A stretch of DNA of 46,080 nt, from assembly GCA_022841505.1 (NCBI GenBank), contig JALHRK010000008.1, forward strand, positions 1 through 46,080, written 5' to 3'. Position 1 is the first letter of the stretch; the number at the start of each line of letters is the position of its first letter. The notes beneath the pieces were generated by a model, which was not told the origin of the DNA, did not search any database, and saw nothing but the letters and a program-made list of their open reading frames with translations. Origin of the DNA: Saprospiraceae bacterium. GTDB taxonomy: Bacteria; Bacteroidota; Bacteroidia; Chitinophagales; Saprospiraceae. The position numbers and the translations under genes are program-made. Positions 24,049 through 32,842 of the stretch are shown in pieces.

Positions 24049-24761
24049 GACGCTTTGGGCGGATTATCGTTTGGAAAAAAAGTACGAACAATACGGGCAA
24101 GGTAAATCCCAAGCCCGCTCTCAATAAGAGCAAGTGCGCCGGAGAGCTGCGCATAACTCATGGTCCCCTTTGCTTTAGCGCCGATAGCCATAATCAAGGC
24201 CAGTCCGTAGGCGATGATGAACACGTATATCGCCCACTGTACATTGCGGCGGATGCGAGGTGAAGCAGATGATGCGGTATGTTGCACGTGTCTATGGTCC
24301 AGAAAATCCTGAAACATCAGCCCGGCGTAAGCAGCCAAAACCGGCAAGAGCAAGGTGAGCGTGCCAGCAAACTGATCCGCACTAAAACCGCCCGACTCCC
24401 AGTGGTTGAAAAGCCATAACACTACCCCAGCTTTAACGGCTAGCGTCAGCAACAGGATGTGTTGCTTCATTGTTTGCTCGCGAATGCCTTTTGGCGTTTC
24501 GACGGCTTTGGGTGGCGCTTCGGGTAAGCGTTTGAGCAAGGCAAGAGCCGAAGCAGCAATACCGTTTTGTTCGCGGGCAATAGCTGCAGGGTCGTGCGTA
24601 TCTAAACGTGCCTTGCGCTGGTTTTCTGCATGGCGGTTTTCCAGAACCGTAATTTCATCAGCAGCTTCTGTATTAGCTACAGTCTGTGCGACCGCGTGTA
24701 ATTGAGACAGCGCCTCGTCTAAATTGCCTTCGGAAATGAGTTGGCGGATGTTGTTTTTCAT
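24045..24761 (-). CDS. EAD11-like death-type adaptor domain fused to membrane helices
   Basis: 238 aa. The N-terminal 80 residues (NNIRQLISEGNLDEALSQL, then NRHAENQRKARLDTHDP, then EQNGIAASALALL) match the helical pattern I know as effector-associated domain 11, a homotypic adaptor of bacterial conflict systems. After a basic linker there are four hydrophobic segments (about residues 100-120, 130-150, 172-195 and 205-228), so the domain would be held on the cytosolic face of the inner membrane. It is coupled by a 4-bp overlap to caspase-FGE copy A and lies 20 bp after the secreted unknown gene. Family knowledge suggests it recruits or senses partners carrying another EAD11; none is seen in this window. 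Confidence 0.75.
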   Translation of the reverse strand: MKNNIRQLISEGNLDEALSQLHAVAQTVANTEAADEITVLENRHAENQRKARLDTHDPAAIAREQNGIAASALALLKRLPEAPPKAVETPKGIREQTMKQHILLLTLAVKAGVVLWLFNHWESGGFSADQFAGTLTLLLPVLAAYAGLMFQDFLDHRHVQHTASSASPRIRRNVQWAIYVFIIAYGLALIMAIGAKAKGTMSYAQLSGALALIESGLGIYLARIVRTFFPNDNPPKAS

Positions 24762-24781
24762 TTATGGCGAATATACATGGC

Positions 24782-25750
24782 TTACTTAGTCAGATATTTC
24801 TTAATCTCAAAAACAATAGCATCGGCATAGGCTTCGAGTTCTTCTTTGAAATCGAGTTCCATATCCATGTATCCATTGCGCTTAACAGTATCGTAGTAAC
24901 CGCTCCCCACGCGCCCCTCCAAAGTAAGGTGCAGCGTGAAGCCCTCATTAGTAGGCAGGTACAGGAAAGTATAACTAAGCAATTCACGGGTTGTCCAGTT
25001 GCAATTGTAGCCGAGGCTATCTAGCCATTTGCAAATAGTTGGATTTTGGGCATCTTTTACCACCTCTCGACACAGATCGCTCACATCAAAGCGCAGATAA
25101 TCTTCGTGAGGCTTGGGGTGTAAAGCAGGATTTCGGAGTTCGCAAGGCGATTGGGCGTACTTTTGTTTTGCAAATTTTACAATCTGCTCAAACACATAAT
25201 CTTTAGTGTATTGCTTCTCGAAGGCCGTTTTGCCAGCCCGGCTGCCGGTTTTAATGTCAGAGGGTCGGATGTGGATATAGCGGTTCTTTTCTCCTCTGGG
25301 ATTGCCTTCCTGCACTTCCACCCGCCCATCTTTGAAGTAAATACGACGAAAGAAAAGCGATTCGCGGCCTAAATCATAGGTGTCATATATTTCAATGACA
25401 GCAGCCTGTTGGCGTAAGCCCATGAGGTTGCTCATGCGAAAGAGGAGCGATTCTTCAAAATTCAGCCCGGGCTGAACTTCATGCGCAGCTTTGAGTTGCC
25501 CCCAAATATCAGCGATGGTATCCGCGTTACTGGTATGGAAGCTGAGGTATAGATGTACGTGTTCCTGAGCTATGCGTATATCCTGCACGCGCAGGAAATG
25601 ACCAAGTCCGGTATGATCAAGCCAGCGTTGATATTCATCTTTTTGCTGTATAAAATAAGATTCGTATTCGGCCAGGTTTTCTATCTGCGTAAATGCTGGG
25701 AGTGCACAGCTCCAGCAGGCGAAGACAAAAAAAAGGGTACAGGGTTTCAT
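24782..25750 (-). CDS. Secreted protein of unknown function, first gene of the caspase-FGE operon
   Basis: 322 aa with a clear signal peptide (MKPCTLFFVFACWSCALPAFT, cut before QIENLAEY). The mature part is mixed alpha/beta with several cysteines (SPCELRN, DLCREVV, TICKWLDSLGYNCNW), which may form disulfides. A hydrophobic-polar C-terminus, GFTLHLTLEGRVGSGYYD, and DMELDFKEELEAYADAIVFEIKKYL follow. I do not recognise a family. The 20-bp gap to the EAD11-type gene and the common strand place it at the head of the operon. It could be a sensor or a substrate of the caspases; this is inference. Confidence 0.75.
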   Translation of the reverse strand: MKPCTLFFVFACWSCALPAFTQIENLAEYESYFIQQKDEYQRWLDHTGLGHFLRVQDIRIAQEHVHLYLSFHTSNADTIADIWGQLKAAHEVQPGLNFEESLLFRMSNLMGLRQQAAVIEIYDTYDLGRESLFFRRIYFKDGRVEVQEGNPRGEKNRYIHIRPSDIKTGSRAGKTAFEKQYTKDYVFEQIVKFAKQKYAQSPCELRNPALHPKPHEDYLRFDVSDLCREVVKDAQNPTICKWLDSLGYNCNWTTRELLSYTFLYLPTNEGFTLHLTLEGRVGSGYYDTVKRNGYMDMELDFKEELEAYADAIVFEIKKYLTK

Positions 25751-25862
25751 AGATGGAGTTTTCTGAAAATGAGGCAGCTAAGATAGGAGAAAAATTGAAG
25801 ATTAGGCGATTTGAAGATTAGAAGGTACTCCTTCAATGTTAGGGAATTGCTCTACCCAGCTA

Positions 25863-28295
25863 TCAAAAAACAACAACCTTCCTACTCCCCATCCAGCCCC
25901 CCGCTCCCTTTAAACGCAGCACATAAACTCCGGGCAATAATCCGTTTAAATCAATTTTTCCCTCCCGCGTCGCATTTTGTACTTGCCGCGCCAACTGCCC
26001 TTTTGTATCAAAAAGCGCCAAATCAAAAACGGCAGGTGCTTGCCGCAAACGATAGTTCAGGATTTCCCGGGCTGGATTCGGAAAAACATCCAGTTGGAAT
26101 TTTTCACCACCAGGCATATAGATACCCGTTGTCGGATCATTGCAATCACAATCGTTGGTATAAACCTCAAACTCCCCGAGGCGGTACCAGCCGACATTGT
26201 GCTGCGTCAGTAACAGCCGAACATAGCGGCCTTTCACATCCTGGAGGTTTTTGAACAGGTCAATCTGGCCATTCCCGTCACTCACAGTGGCAACCGTTGT
26301 CCAGGACAGGTTGTCTGTCGAAACTTGCACCGTATAGTTTTTGGCAAACAAAATCCAATCCCAGTAAAGTTTGATCGCCGAAATGGTTTTTACAATGCCC
26401 AAATCGGCCGTAATTGCGGCATTTTGTTCCCCAAAAGCGCTCGACCAGGCGGTATTGAAATCGTTGTCGTTTGCATTGGCCACTGCGTTGGCGGGGCTAT
26501 TGTCCAGCAACGAAGTTGCAGAAAGTGTACCAAGCAGCGCTTCCGAAGGCCCTGTTTTGTAAGTCTCATCCACCCAGACCGGAATCTTTTCGGCAGATAA
26601 ATTTGCGCCAAGCGCTTCAAATTCGGCTTTAGACAAGTAATGGACTTTCGGCAAATAGCATTCCATAAACCCATTCCGCCAGTTAACGCCCAGCAAGGTG
26701 CTGTCGTACTGAGATCCCGCCCAGTCGGAATGTGCCCAATCTAAGCGGTCTTCGTGCGGGGCAAGGGGGAAAGTCCATTCCGGCGACACACAGACCCAGC
26801 GCATGAGTAAGCCATGACTCGATTGTGTGCCCCAGTCTACCCACGACACACCATTGGAGGCGGTTGCATTTGCTGGTCGGTCGCCGGGCCGCGAATAAGC
26901 GATGATGTAATTGCGCTGGTTGTCAATGACTACGTCGGCATCTGCGATTGCATGGATGGTTGTGGCGGGCAGGGGAGACAGCGGATCCTGGTCAATGCCG
27001 CAAATGCTCCAATACCGGACTTGCGCGGGTTGCATGGTCGCTTCCCCGTTTCGCGTGGAAGGAAAGGTCGGCAGGGTTCCGGTTAAGACCGCCACCATGC
27101 CCGGCGGCACGGTCATACTTCGACCCAAATAAGTGGCGTAGTTATTCGTGGTTGCATGGGGCTCGTAGTTGCCGGGGGAAGGCTGAAACTCGCCCCGACC
27201 CGTCCAGCCCAGTTCGATCTGGTTGACGCGGGCGCCGCTGTCGGGCCGGCTCCAGTTGTTGGCGATGCAGACGCCGTTGAGCATACTGCGCGTGATGCCC
27301 CAGGATTTGAACCAGCCTGCATTGGGGCCTGAACCGGCATCCGGATTTGGGTCGGTGATCCGGTTCGCTATGGTGAAATCAGCGCGTTCCTGCAAAGGGC
27401 TGAAATCAGAACCAATAAAATACTGATTCCCGTTGGGCAATTCAAACCAGACTTTCGGCATGGGCACGCCGCCTAAAGCATCCACGTTGTTGTCGGGTTC
27501 ATAAATGCGCAACCACAAAGCGCCGAGGTTCCAGTCGCCGGGCGTTTCCAGCGGGCTACCTGTCACCGTTTTGTGGCCCAGTGGCCCCTGATAAACCAGC
27601 ATGGCGCCTTTGCGCGTATTGGCGCTAAGCCGGTATGGATAAACGTGTCCGCCATTATTTAGGGAGACGGGATCGCCGGTTGTCAGATCAAATTCCATGC
27701 GGTATTTTCGGTCTGCCGCATTGCGGTCTGCGCCTACCCGGAAAGGGTTGACATGGCCCGGCAAGGGCTCAATATCTGCATCTGCAACAGAAATTTCTGC
27801 GGTTCCAAACTGGCGTTGAGCGTAGTACTCTATGCCATTCAGTGGCGGCGTAATTTGTACAGAAAAGAACCGGCAATGCGGGAATTCTCCTTCCAGCACC
27901 AACTTGCTACCAAAAGGCGCCAGCGCTGTTCCGAGGAAAAGGTAAGTGACTTTGGGGTCAGGAATACCCGCATAAAGCGAGTCTTTCTGAATCGGTTTCG
28001 CATAGCGCACTGCCCAGGTTTTGGCGGCGGTAACTTCGTCGGGATGTTGCAGGTGAAAATTTTTACTGTCGAAAATCCCCATTGGAATGAGGCTGTCGGG
28101 AATGGAATCAGGTACCAACCCCTGCGTCCATTGAACAATATACTGCTCAAGGCTTTGCGACCATTGCTGTGCTTCCGCAATAACCTCGGCGGGTGTTTTG
28201 TTTGGATAGGCATCAGAAGGAGGCAAACAAGCTTGTTGAACGATGGCCAGGGCAAAAAGGCAGTTCATCCAAAAATGGCTTTTATGTGCTTTCAT
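25863..28295 (-). CDS. T9SS-exported protein with discoidin (F5/8 type C) domain
   Basis: 810 aa. It has an N-terminal export signal with a lipobox-like LAIVQQAC, a large unrecognised region of about 560 residues (for example GIFDSKNFHLQHPDEVTAAKTWAVRYAKP and QYFIGSDFSPLQERADF), a discoidin-type domain at about 585-720 (NDNDFNTAWSSAFGEQNAAITADLG, YTVQVSTDNLSWTTVA, VKGRYVRLLLTQ), and a C-terminal type A sorting domain (VFPNPAREILNYRL, LPGVYVLRLKG). Such proteins are surface-anchored or released carbohydrate-binding or degrading proteins. The large domain has repeated Trp and Pro and may bind glycan (inference). No catalytic motif was identified. Confidence 0.85.
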   Translation of the reverse strand: MKAHKSHFWMNCLFALAIVQQACLPPSDAYPNKTPAEVIAEAQQWSQSLEQYIVQWTQGLVPDSIPDSLIPMGIFDSKNFHLQHPDEVTAAKTWAVRYAKPIQKDSLYAGIPDPKVTYLFLGTALAPFGSKLVLEGEFPHCRFFSVQITPPLNGIEYYAQRQFGTAEISVADADIEPLPGHVNPFRVGADRNAADRKYRMEFDLTTGDPVSLNNGGHVYPYRLSANTRKGAMLVYQGPLGHKTVTGSPLETPGDWNLGALWLRIYEPDNNVDALGGVPMPKVWFELPNGNQYFIGSDFSPLQERADFTIANRITDPNPDAGSGPNAGWFKSWGITRSMLNGVCIANNWSRPDSGARVNQIELGWTGRGEFQPSPGNYEPHATTNNYATYLGRSMTVPPGMVAVLTGTLPTFPSTRNGEATMQPAQVRYWSICGIDQDPLSPLPATTIHAIADADVVIDNQRNYIIAYSRPGDRPANATASNGVSWVDWGTQSSHGLLMRWVCVSPEWTFPLAPHEDRLDWAHSDWAGSQYDSTLLGVNWRNGFMECYLPKVHYLSKAEFEALGANLSAEKIPVWVDETYKTGPSEALLGTLSATSLLDNSPANAVANANDNDFNTAWSSAFGEQNAAITADLGIVKTISAIKLYWDWILFAKNYTVQVSTDNLSWTTVATVSDGNGQIDLFKNLQDVKGRYVRLLLTQHNVGWYRLGEFEVYTNDCDCNDPTTGIYMPGGEKFQLDVFPNPAREILNYRLRQAPAVFDLALFDTKGQLARQVQNATREGKIDLNGLLPGVYVLRLKGAGGWMGSRKVVVF

Positions 28296-28359
28296 ATTGA
28301 ACTTATTTCCAGCAAAGACGAAAGCAGGCTATCTAAAGTTATTGATAAATATCAAATTT

Positions 28360-28935
28360 TTAATAAGCGCCCGATCTGAGGCGACTTAATGTTTCGATGG
28401 TGATGCCTAAGTAAGTAGCAAGGTGCTTCAAGGGCACATAATTGAACAAATGCCCCTGTTGATCGCAAAATTCGTCGTAGCGCTGGCGGGCTGTTTTAAT
28501 GTACATGGCATTATTGCGCTCAATGAGCCAGTAGAGATAATACTGATTGATCAGCCGGCCCAGGCGTTCCCAGTTTTTATATTGGTCGTAAAGTTCCTGT
28601 AAATGGGTAAAAGTAATTTTCCAGGCTTGTATATCCGTGACCGCCTGCACCCCAAACTGTGCGGTCATGCGCATGGTAAAAGCGCCGTAATCCGTTGCTA
28701 AGGTGCCGGGCTGGCTAAACCAGGTGGTAATTTCCTGCTTTTTATTGTCCAGAAAATAGTGCCGTGCAATACCTTCCTGAACGAAAAAAAGCGCTGTACA
28801 GGGTTTGCCCCTGAGTACTAACTTTTCTCCTTTCCGGAAATGCACTTCCGTCAGCCGATGCCGAAAATCGTTCCATTCCGCTTCGGTGGGCGAAATGATG
28901 GAGGTAATAAATTGACGGAGGAGTTGGTCGTTCAT
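28360..28935 (-). CDS. Crp/Fnr-type transcriptional regulator
   Basis: 191 aa. The N-terminal cyclic-nucleotide-type beta roll is visible (VHFRKGEKLVLRGKPCTALFFVQEGIARHYF). A dimer helix (LQELYDQYKNWERLGRLINQYYLYW) follows, then a short winged HTH (VPLKHLATYLGITIETLSRLRSG). Members with this layout are common in Bacteroidota and often lack cAMP-binding residues. It is divergent from ettA. The 137-bp gap between their starts holds a three-copy GTTTACTAAAC motif (28959-29011). Confidence 0.88.
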   Translation of the reverse strand: MNDQLLRQFITSIISPTEAEWNDFRHRLTEVHFRKGEKLVLRGKPCTALFFVQEGIARHYFLDNKKQEITTWFSQPGTLATDYGAFTMRMTAQFGVQAVTDIQAWKITFTHLQELYDQYKNWERLGRLINQYYLYWLIERNNAMYIKTARQRYDEFCDQQGHLFNYVPLKHLATYLGITIETLSRLRSGAY

Positions 28936-28958
28936 GATCTTGTTTCAATTGCTTTATG

Positions 28959-29011
28959 ACGTTTACTAAACTTTATCACGGTTACCAAACTTTTGAAAGT
29001 TTAGTAAACGT
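28959..29011. promoter_or_regulatory. Inverted repeat between the Crp-type gene and ettA
   Basis: A 16-bp arm ACGTTTACTAAACTTT (28959-28974) is matched perfectly by AAAGTTTAGTAAACGT (28996-29011). Between them lies a degenerate direct copy, GGTTACCAAACTTTT (28980-28994). The three sites are regularly placed, as in a multimer operator of a divergent promoter. Confidence 0.6.
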
Positions 29012-29072
29012 AGCTCCACTAAATAAGTCGAAAAAAAGGCAGATATTTGCCGCTCAAAATCCACAGAAAATT

Positions 29073-30749
29073 ATGGCCGGCGAAAAAATCATTTTTTCCA
29101 TGTCGGGGGTTAGCAAAACCTTTCCTCCCAGCAAACAAGTGCTCAAAAATATATGGCTTTCCTTTTTTTATGGGGCTAAAATTGGCGTGTTGGGCCTCAA
29201 TGGCTCTGGAAAATCCACGCTACTTAAGATCATCGCCGGTTTGGACTCCAACTACCAGGGCAAAATCGAATTCGACGGCACGTACAAAATCGGCTACTTA
29301 GCACAGGAGCCTGTGCTGGATGATACGAAAACGGTGCGGCAAATTGTAGAAGAGGGCGTACAACATATCGTTGACATCCTGCGGGCTTATGACGAAATCA
29401 ACCTCAAATTAGCCGAACCCATGGACGATGACGAAATGATGAAAGTCATTGACCGGCAGAGTGAACTCATGGAACAGCTCGACCACCACAACGCCTGGGA
29501 ACTCGACCACCGCCTCGAAACCGCCATGGATGCCCTGCGATGCCCCGAAGGCGATGTGCCCGTCAAAGTACTTTCGGGTGGCGAACGCCGCCGCGTAGCG
29601 CTGTGCCGGTTGCTCCTCAGCAATCCCGATATCCTGCTCTTAGACGAACCGACCAACCATTTGGATGCAGAATCCGTGGACTGGTTAGAACAGTACCTCC
29701 AAAGTTTCCCAGGCACCGTCATCGCCGTAACCCACGACCGGTATTTCCTCGATAATGTTGCCGGCTGGATCCTCGAACTCGACCGCGGCGAAGGCATCCC
29801 CTGGCAAGGCAACTATTCCTCCTGGTTGGAACAAAAAGCGCTGCGCTTAGAACAGGAAGAAAAAACAGAATCGAAACGGCGCAAAACGCTGGAACGCGAA
29901 TTGGAATGGATCCGGATGGCGCCCAAAGCCCGCCAAAGCAAGGGCAAAGCCCGCCTTAATGCTTATGAAAAATTGGCCGACGAGGACAGCCGGGAGAAAG
30001 AAGCCCGCCTCGACCTCATCATCCCGCCCGGCCCGCGCCTGGGCGATGTCGTGATCGAAGCGCACAACCTCAGCAAAGGTTTCGGCAACCGCCTTTTGTT
30101 TGAAAACCTGAGTTTTTCTATCCCGCGCAATGCCGTAGTGGGCATTATCGGCCCCAATGGGGTGGGTAAAAGCACCCTGTTCAAAATCATCATGGGGAAA
30201 GAACAACCCGATTCCGGCGAAATCATCATCGGCCCAACGGTAAAAGCGGCGTATGTGGATCAGAGCCACGAAGGCCTGCTTCCGGAAAAAACTGTGTACG
30301 AAATCGTCTCAGAGGGGAATGACCTGATCACGGTAGGCAACACCACCGTCAATGCACGCGCCTACCTCAGTAAATTTAATTTTGCCGGCGCCGATCAGCA
30401 GAAAAAACTCGGTATTCTGTCGGGTGGCGAACGCAACCGCATCCACCTCGCCATTACGCTGAAGGAAGGCGGCAACGTGCTGCTCTTAGACGAGCCAACC
30501 AACGACATTGACCTCAATACGCTGCGCACGCTGGAAGACGCCCTTGAAAATTTCGCCGGCTGCGTCCTTGTGATCTCTCACGATCGCTGGTTTATTGACC
30601 GGCTTGCTACCCATATTCTTTCTTTTGAAGACGAAGGGGAAGTCGTCTTCTTTGAAGGCAATTACACCGATTATGAACGCGCCAAAAAGGAACGCCTCGG
30701 CGATGTGAAGCCACACCGCCCGAAATTTAAAAATGTAATTAATCCATAA
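29073..30749 (+). CDS. ettA: Energy-dependent translational throttle EttA (ABC-F)
   Basis: 558 aa from the ATG at 29073, giving the canonical MAGEKIIFSMSGVSKTFPP; the upstream in-frame ATG at 28956 would read through the operator repeat. It has two ABC domains with Walker A GLNGSGKST (41-49) and GPNGVGKST, signature motifs LSGGERRRVALC and LSGGERNRIHLA, and DEPTNHLDAES and DEPTNDIDLNT. Between them is the arm/linker region rich in R, K and E (EEKTESKRRKTLERELEWIRM). ABC-F proteins bind the ribosomal E site and gate the start of elongation according to ATP level. No membrane helices are present. Confidence 0.94.
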   Translation: MAGEKIIFSMSGVSKTFPPSKQVLKNIWLSFFYGAKIGVLGLNGSGKSTLLKIIAGLDSNYQGKIEFDGTYKIGYLAQEPVLDDTKTVRQIVEEGVQHIVDILRAYDEINLKLAEPMDDDEMMKVIDRQSELMEQLDHHNAWELDHRLETAMDALRCPEGDVPVKVLSGGERRRVALCRLLLSNPDILLLDEPTNHLDAESVDWLEQYLQSFPGTVIAVTHDRYFLDNVAGWILELDRGEGIPWQGNYSSWLEQKALRLEQEEKTESKRRKTLERELEWIRMAPKARQSKGKARLNAYEKLADEDSREKEARLDLIIPPGPRLGDVVIEAHNLSKGFGNRLLFENLSFSIPRNAVVGIIGPNGVGKSTLFKIIMGKEQPDSGEIIIGPTVKAAYVDQSHEGLLPEKTVYEIVSEGNDLITVGNTTVNARAYLSKFNFAGADQQKKLGILSGGERNRIHLAITLKEGGNVLLLDEPTNDIDLNTLRTLEDALENFAGCVLVISHDRWFIDRLATHILSFEDEGEVVFFEGNYTDYERAKKERLGDVKPHRPKFKNVINP

Positions 30750-30763
30750 GCCCACGCTGGCGC

Positions 30764-30779
30764 GAGGCTCCGGCCTCGT
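30764..30779. terminator. GC-rich hairpin between convergent ettA and the DsbA-type gene
   Basis: CGAGGC-TCCG-GCCTCG lies between the two convergent stop codons. A similar GAGGCTCC-AGCC sequence occurs just inside the DsbA-type gene. No T-run is present, so the terminator role is uncertain. Confidence 0.35.
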
Positions 30780-30784
30780 GTCTA

Positions 30785-31441
30785 CTATTTCTGAGGCTCC
30801 AGCCTTAGCCCCTCTTCCCAAACCTTCTCCAACACCTGCAAAAACAACGTGCTCCCTTGCGCCCCGGAAACCGTATATTTATCGGCAAACACAAAAAACG
30901 GAACCCCGGTGACGCCCACCTGGCGCGATTCGTAAATGTCCGTTTGGACGTCGTCGGCATAGTCGTTGCCAGATAAGACCTGGGCTATTTCAGCAGGATC
31001 CAGGCCGATTTCCGTTCCCAACTGAATCAGCGTCGGGTGGTCCGCCGTGTTTTTGCCTTCGATGAAATAGGCGGCAAACAAGCGCTCTTCCGCTTCATCC
31101 TGTTTTCCATATTTTTTGGCTAAGTGGGAAAAGCGGTGCGCGTCGAAAGAGTTGGCGACCACGGCCTTGTCAAAATGGTAGATCAACCCGACCTCTTTGG
31201 CCATGTTGACGACATAAGCCATGGATTGGTCGGTTTGCTCCGGAGACCAGCCTTTTTTTTCAGCCAGCGATTGTTTGACGCTTTTGCTCGGGTCGGTTTT
31301 TAAATTCGGATCGAGCTGGAAACTTTTCCAGACGACCTCCACCTGATCACGGTGGGGAAATTGTTCCAAAGCCGCCTCAAGTCTTCTTTTTCCAATATAA
31401 CAAAACGGACACATGACGTCCGACCAGATTTCTACTTTCAT
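30785..31441 (-). CDS. DsbA-family thiol oxidoreductase (FrnE-like)
   Basis: 218 aa from the ATG at 31441 (MKVEIWSDVMCPFCYIGKRR). The active site is CPFC at the N-terminus of a thioredoxin-fold with an inserted helical domain. The later cis-Pro region is GVTGVPFFVFADKY. No signal peptide is seen, so it is cytosolic like FrnE. Known members catalyse disulfide exchange or related redox reactions. It follows mtnC by 89 bp on the same strand and may end the sulfur-related block. Confidence 0.88.
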   Translation of the reverse strand: MKVEIWSDVMCPFCYIGKRRLEAALEQFPHRDQVEVVWKSFQLDPNLKTDPSKSVKQSLAEKKGWSPEQTDQSMAYVVNMAKEVGLIYHFDKAVVANSFDAHRFSHLAKKYGKQDEAEERLFAAYFIEGKNTADHPTLIQLGTEIGLDPAEIAQVLSGNDYADDVQTDIYESRQVGVTGVPFFVFADKYTVSGAQGSTLFLQVLEKVWEEGLRLEPQK

Positions 31442-31530
31442 TTTCACCCTAATTTTTGTTGCTTTACTACTGGAAAGGGAAACGCCCCGGGGGAAAAATA
31501 GTTTGAAATGCGGGTTGCTAACCATGGCGG

Positions 31531-32226
31531 TCAGTCTGGCAAAATAATAGCTGTAAAATCGTTCGCAACTGCATGACGGGAGCCTTCGACAGTACCCGGG
31601 CGTACCACCTGAATCGTATGCATCCCCGCCATAGCTGCCGCATCCAATTCTCCAACGACGTCTGATAAAAAAAGAATCGTATCTGGCAGTAATTGAAGGG
31701 ATTCAGCAATGTTTTGGTAAGAATTCGCCTCACGTTTTGGCCCAACAGCTGTATCAAAATGATTGGAAAAACAGGGTGTCAAATCGCCAAAAATGGAATA
31801 TTTGAACAACAGTTGCTGCGCTTCGACAGAGCCGGAAGAATAAATCCCCAACTGCATTCCCAAAGCTTTCCAGCGCGTCAGGATGGGAGGAACATCTTCG
31901 TAAACATGCCCTTTTAACAGGCCATTTTCATAGCCCGCACGCCAAACAGCGCCCTGGATGGCTTTTAGCGCCGGATGCTTCCGGTCTGCTGCTGTCCAGG
32001 CGACCAATTGACCGGCAAGTTCTTCTAAAGTAAAAACGACGCCTGCTTCTTCCCAAAGTGTATTTTGCGCTAAGCGAAGTGGCTCGGCCACCGACAACAA
32101 GGAAGCGCGATCCCGTAAAAAATCGTGAATCCTATCCTTAAAAAAAGGAAAAAGGGTATCGTAAACGAAAGCAACGGACGTGGTGGTGCCTTCAATATCC
32201 ATCAGGATGTATTGTCCTTTAAACAT
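31531..32226 (-). CDS. mtnC: Enolase-phosphatase MtnC (methionine salvage)
   Basis: 231 aa from the ATG at 32226 (MFKGQYILMDIEGTTTSVAFVY). The HAD motif I is DIEGTTT (Asp10). IYSSGSVEAQQLLF is motif II and FLSDVVGELDAA is motif III. It enolises and dephosphorylates 2,3-diketo-5-methylthiopentyl-1-phosphate to give the acireductone used by MtnD. Its start overlaps the mtnD end by 8 bp. Confidence 0.93.
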   Translation of the reverse strand: MFKGQYILMDIEGTTTSVAFVYDTLFPFFKDRIHDFLRDRASLLSVAEPLRLAQNTLWEEAGVVFTLEELAGQLVAWTAADRKHPALKAIQGAVWRAGYENGLLKGHVYEDVPPILTRWKALGMQLGIYSSGSVEAQQLLFKYSIFGDLTPCFSNHFDTAVGPKREANSYQNIAESLQLLPDTILFLSDVVGELDAAAMAGMHTIQVVRPGTVEGSRHAVANDFTAIILPD

Positions 32227-32764
32227 CAGCGATGGTGGGTTGATAAACCTGATCAATGCCTGATTCGGTGTAGTGCGGTACCCAGCCAGACTGATCAATG
32301 AACATGCGAATCGTTTTCACAGCAGGGTTTTTCTGGCCCGCATCAAACCAATGGCGGGTATGGGCAGGTACGGAAATCAGATCGCCCGCTTCGCATAAGA
32401 CATTAAAAACGGGGTCGCTCCCATTGTCTAAATTAAACCAAAAATAGCCTTTGCCAGCTACAAAAAATCGGACTTCATCTTCTGTATGCCGGTGTTCGCT
32501 GAGGAATTTATTGCGCAAAGCTTCATAATTCGGCGTCGTGGAATTGATGTTGATTACATCGGCGACCTGGTAACCGTTTTTTTGCATAAACGGCTGCAAA
32601 ACATACGCATAAGCATTCAATACTGCGTCCTGGTCTGCATCTTCCGGAAGATTTTCTTTTGCCTCCCATTGATCGAACCAAATGCCACGCGTATTGAGAA
32701 AGGTGCGGATTTCAGCGACATCGGCAGTGCTGAATTGTTGATCGGGTATGTTGAGAACAGCCAT
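32219..32764 (-). CDS. mtnD: Acireductone dioxygenase MtnD
   Basis: 181 aa from the ATG at 32764. The cupin metal ligands are H91, H93 and E97 in SEHRHTEDEVRFFV and H135 in VPAHTRHWF. With Fe it would give the keto acid precursor of methionine plus formate; with Ni it would give an off-pathway product. The gene is preceded by mtnB with a 78-bp gap and overlaps mtnC by 8 bp. Confidence 0.93.
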   Translation of the reverse strand: MAVLNIPDQQFSTADVAEIRTFLNTRGIWFDQWEAKENLPEDADQDAVLNAYAYVLQPFMQKNGYQVADVININSTTPNYEALRNKFLSEHRHTEDEVRFFVAGKGYFWFNLDNGSDPVFNVLCEAGDLISVPAHTRHWFDAGQKNPAVKTIRMFIDQSGWVPHYTESGIDQVYQPTIADV

Positions 32765-32842
32765 AATCACAGATTTATTCAGACAAAACTCGTGCATTTA
32801 ACTTCATCTGTGCTACAAGTCAGGTTAATTCTACATTAAGAT

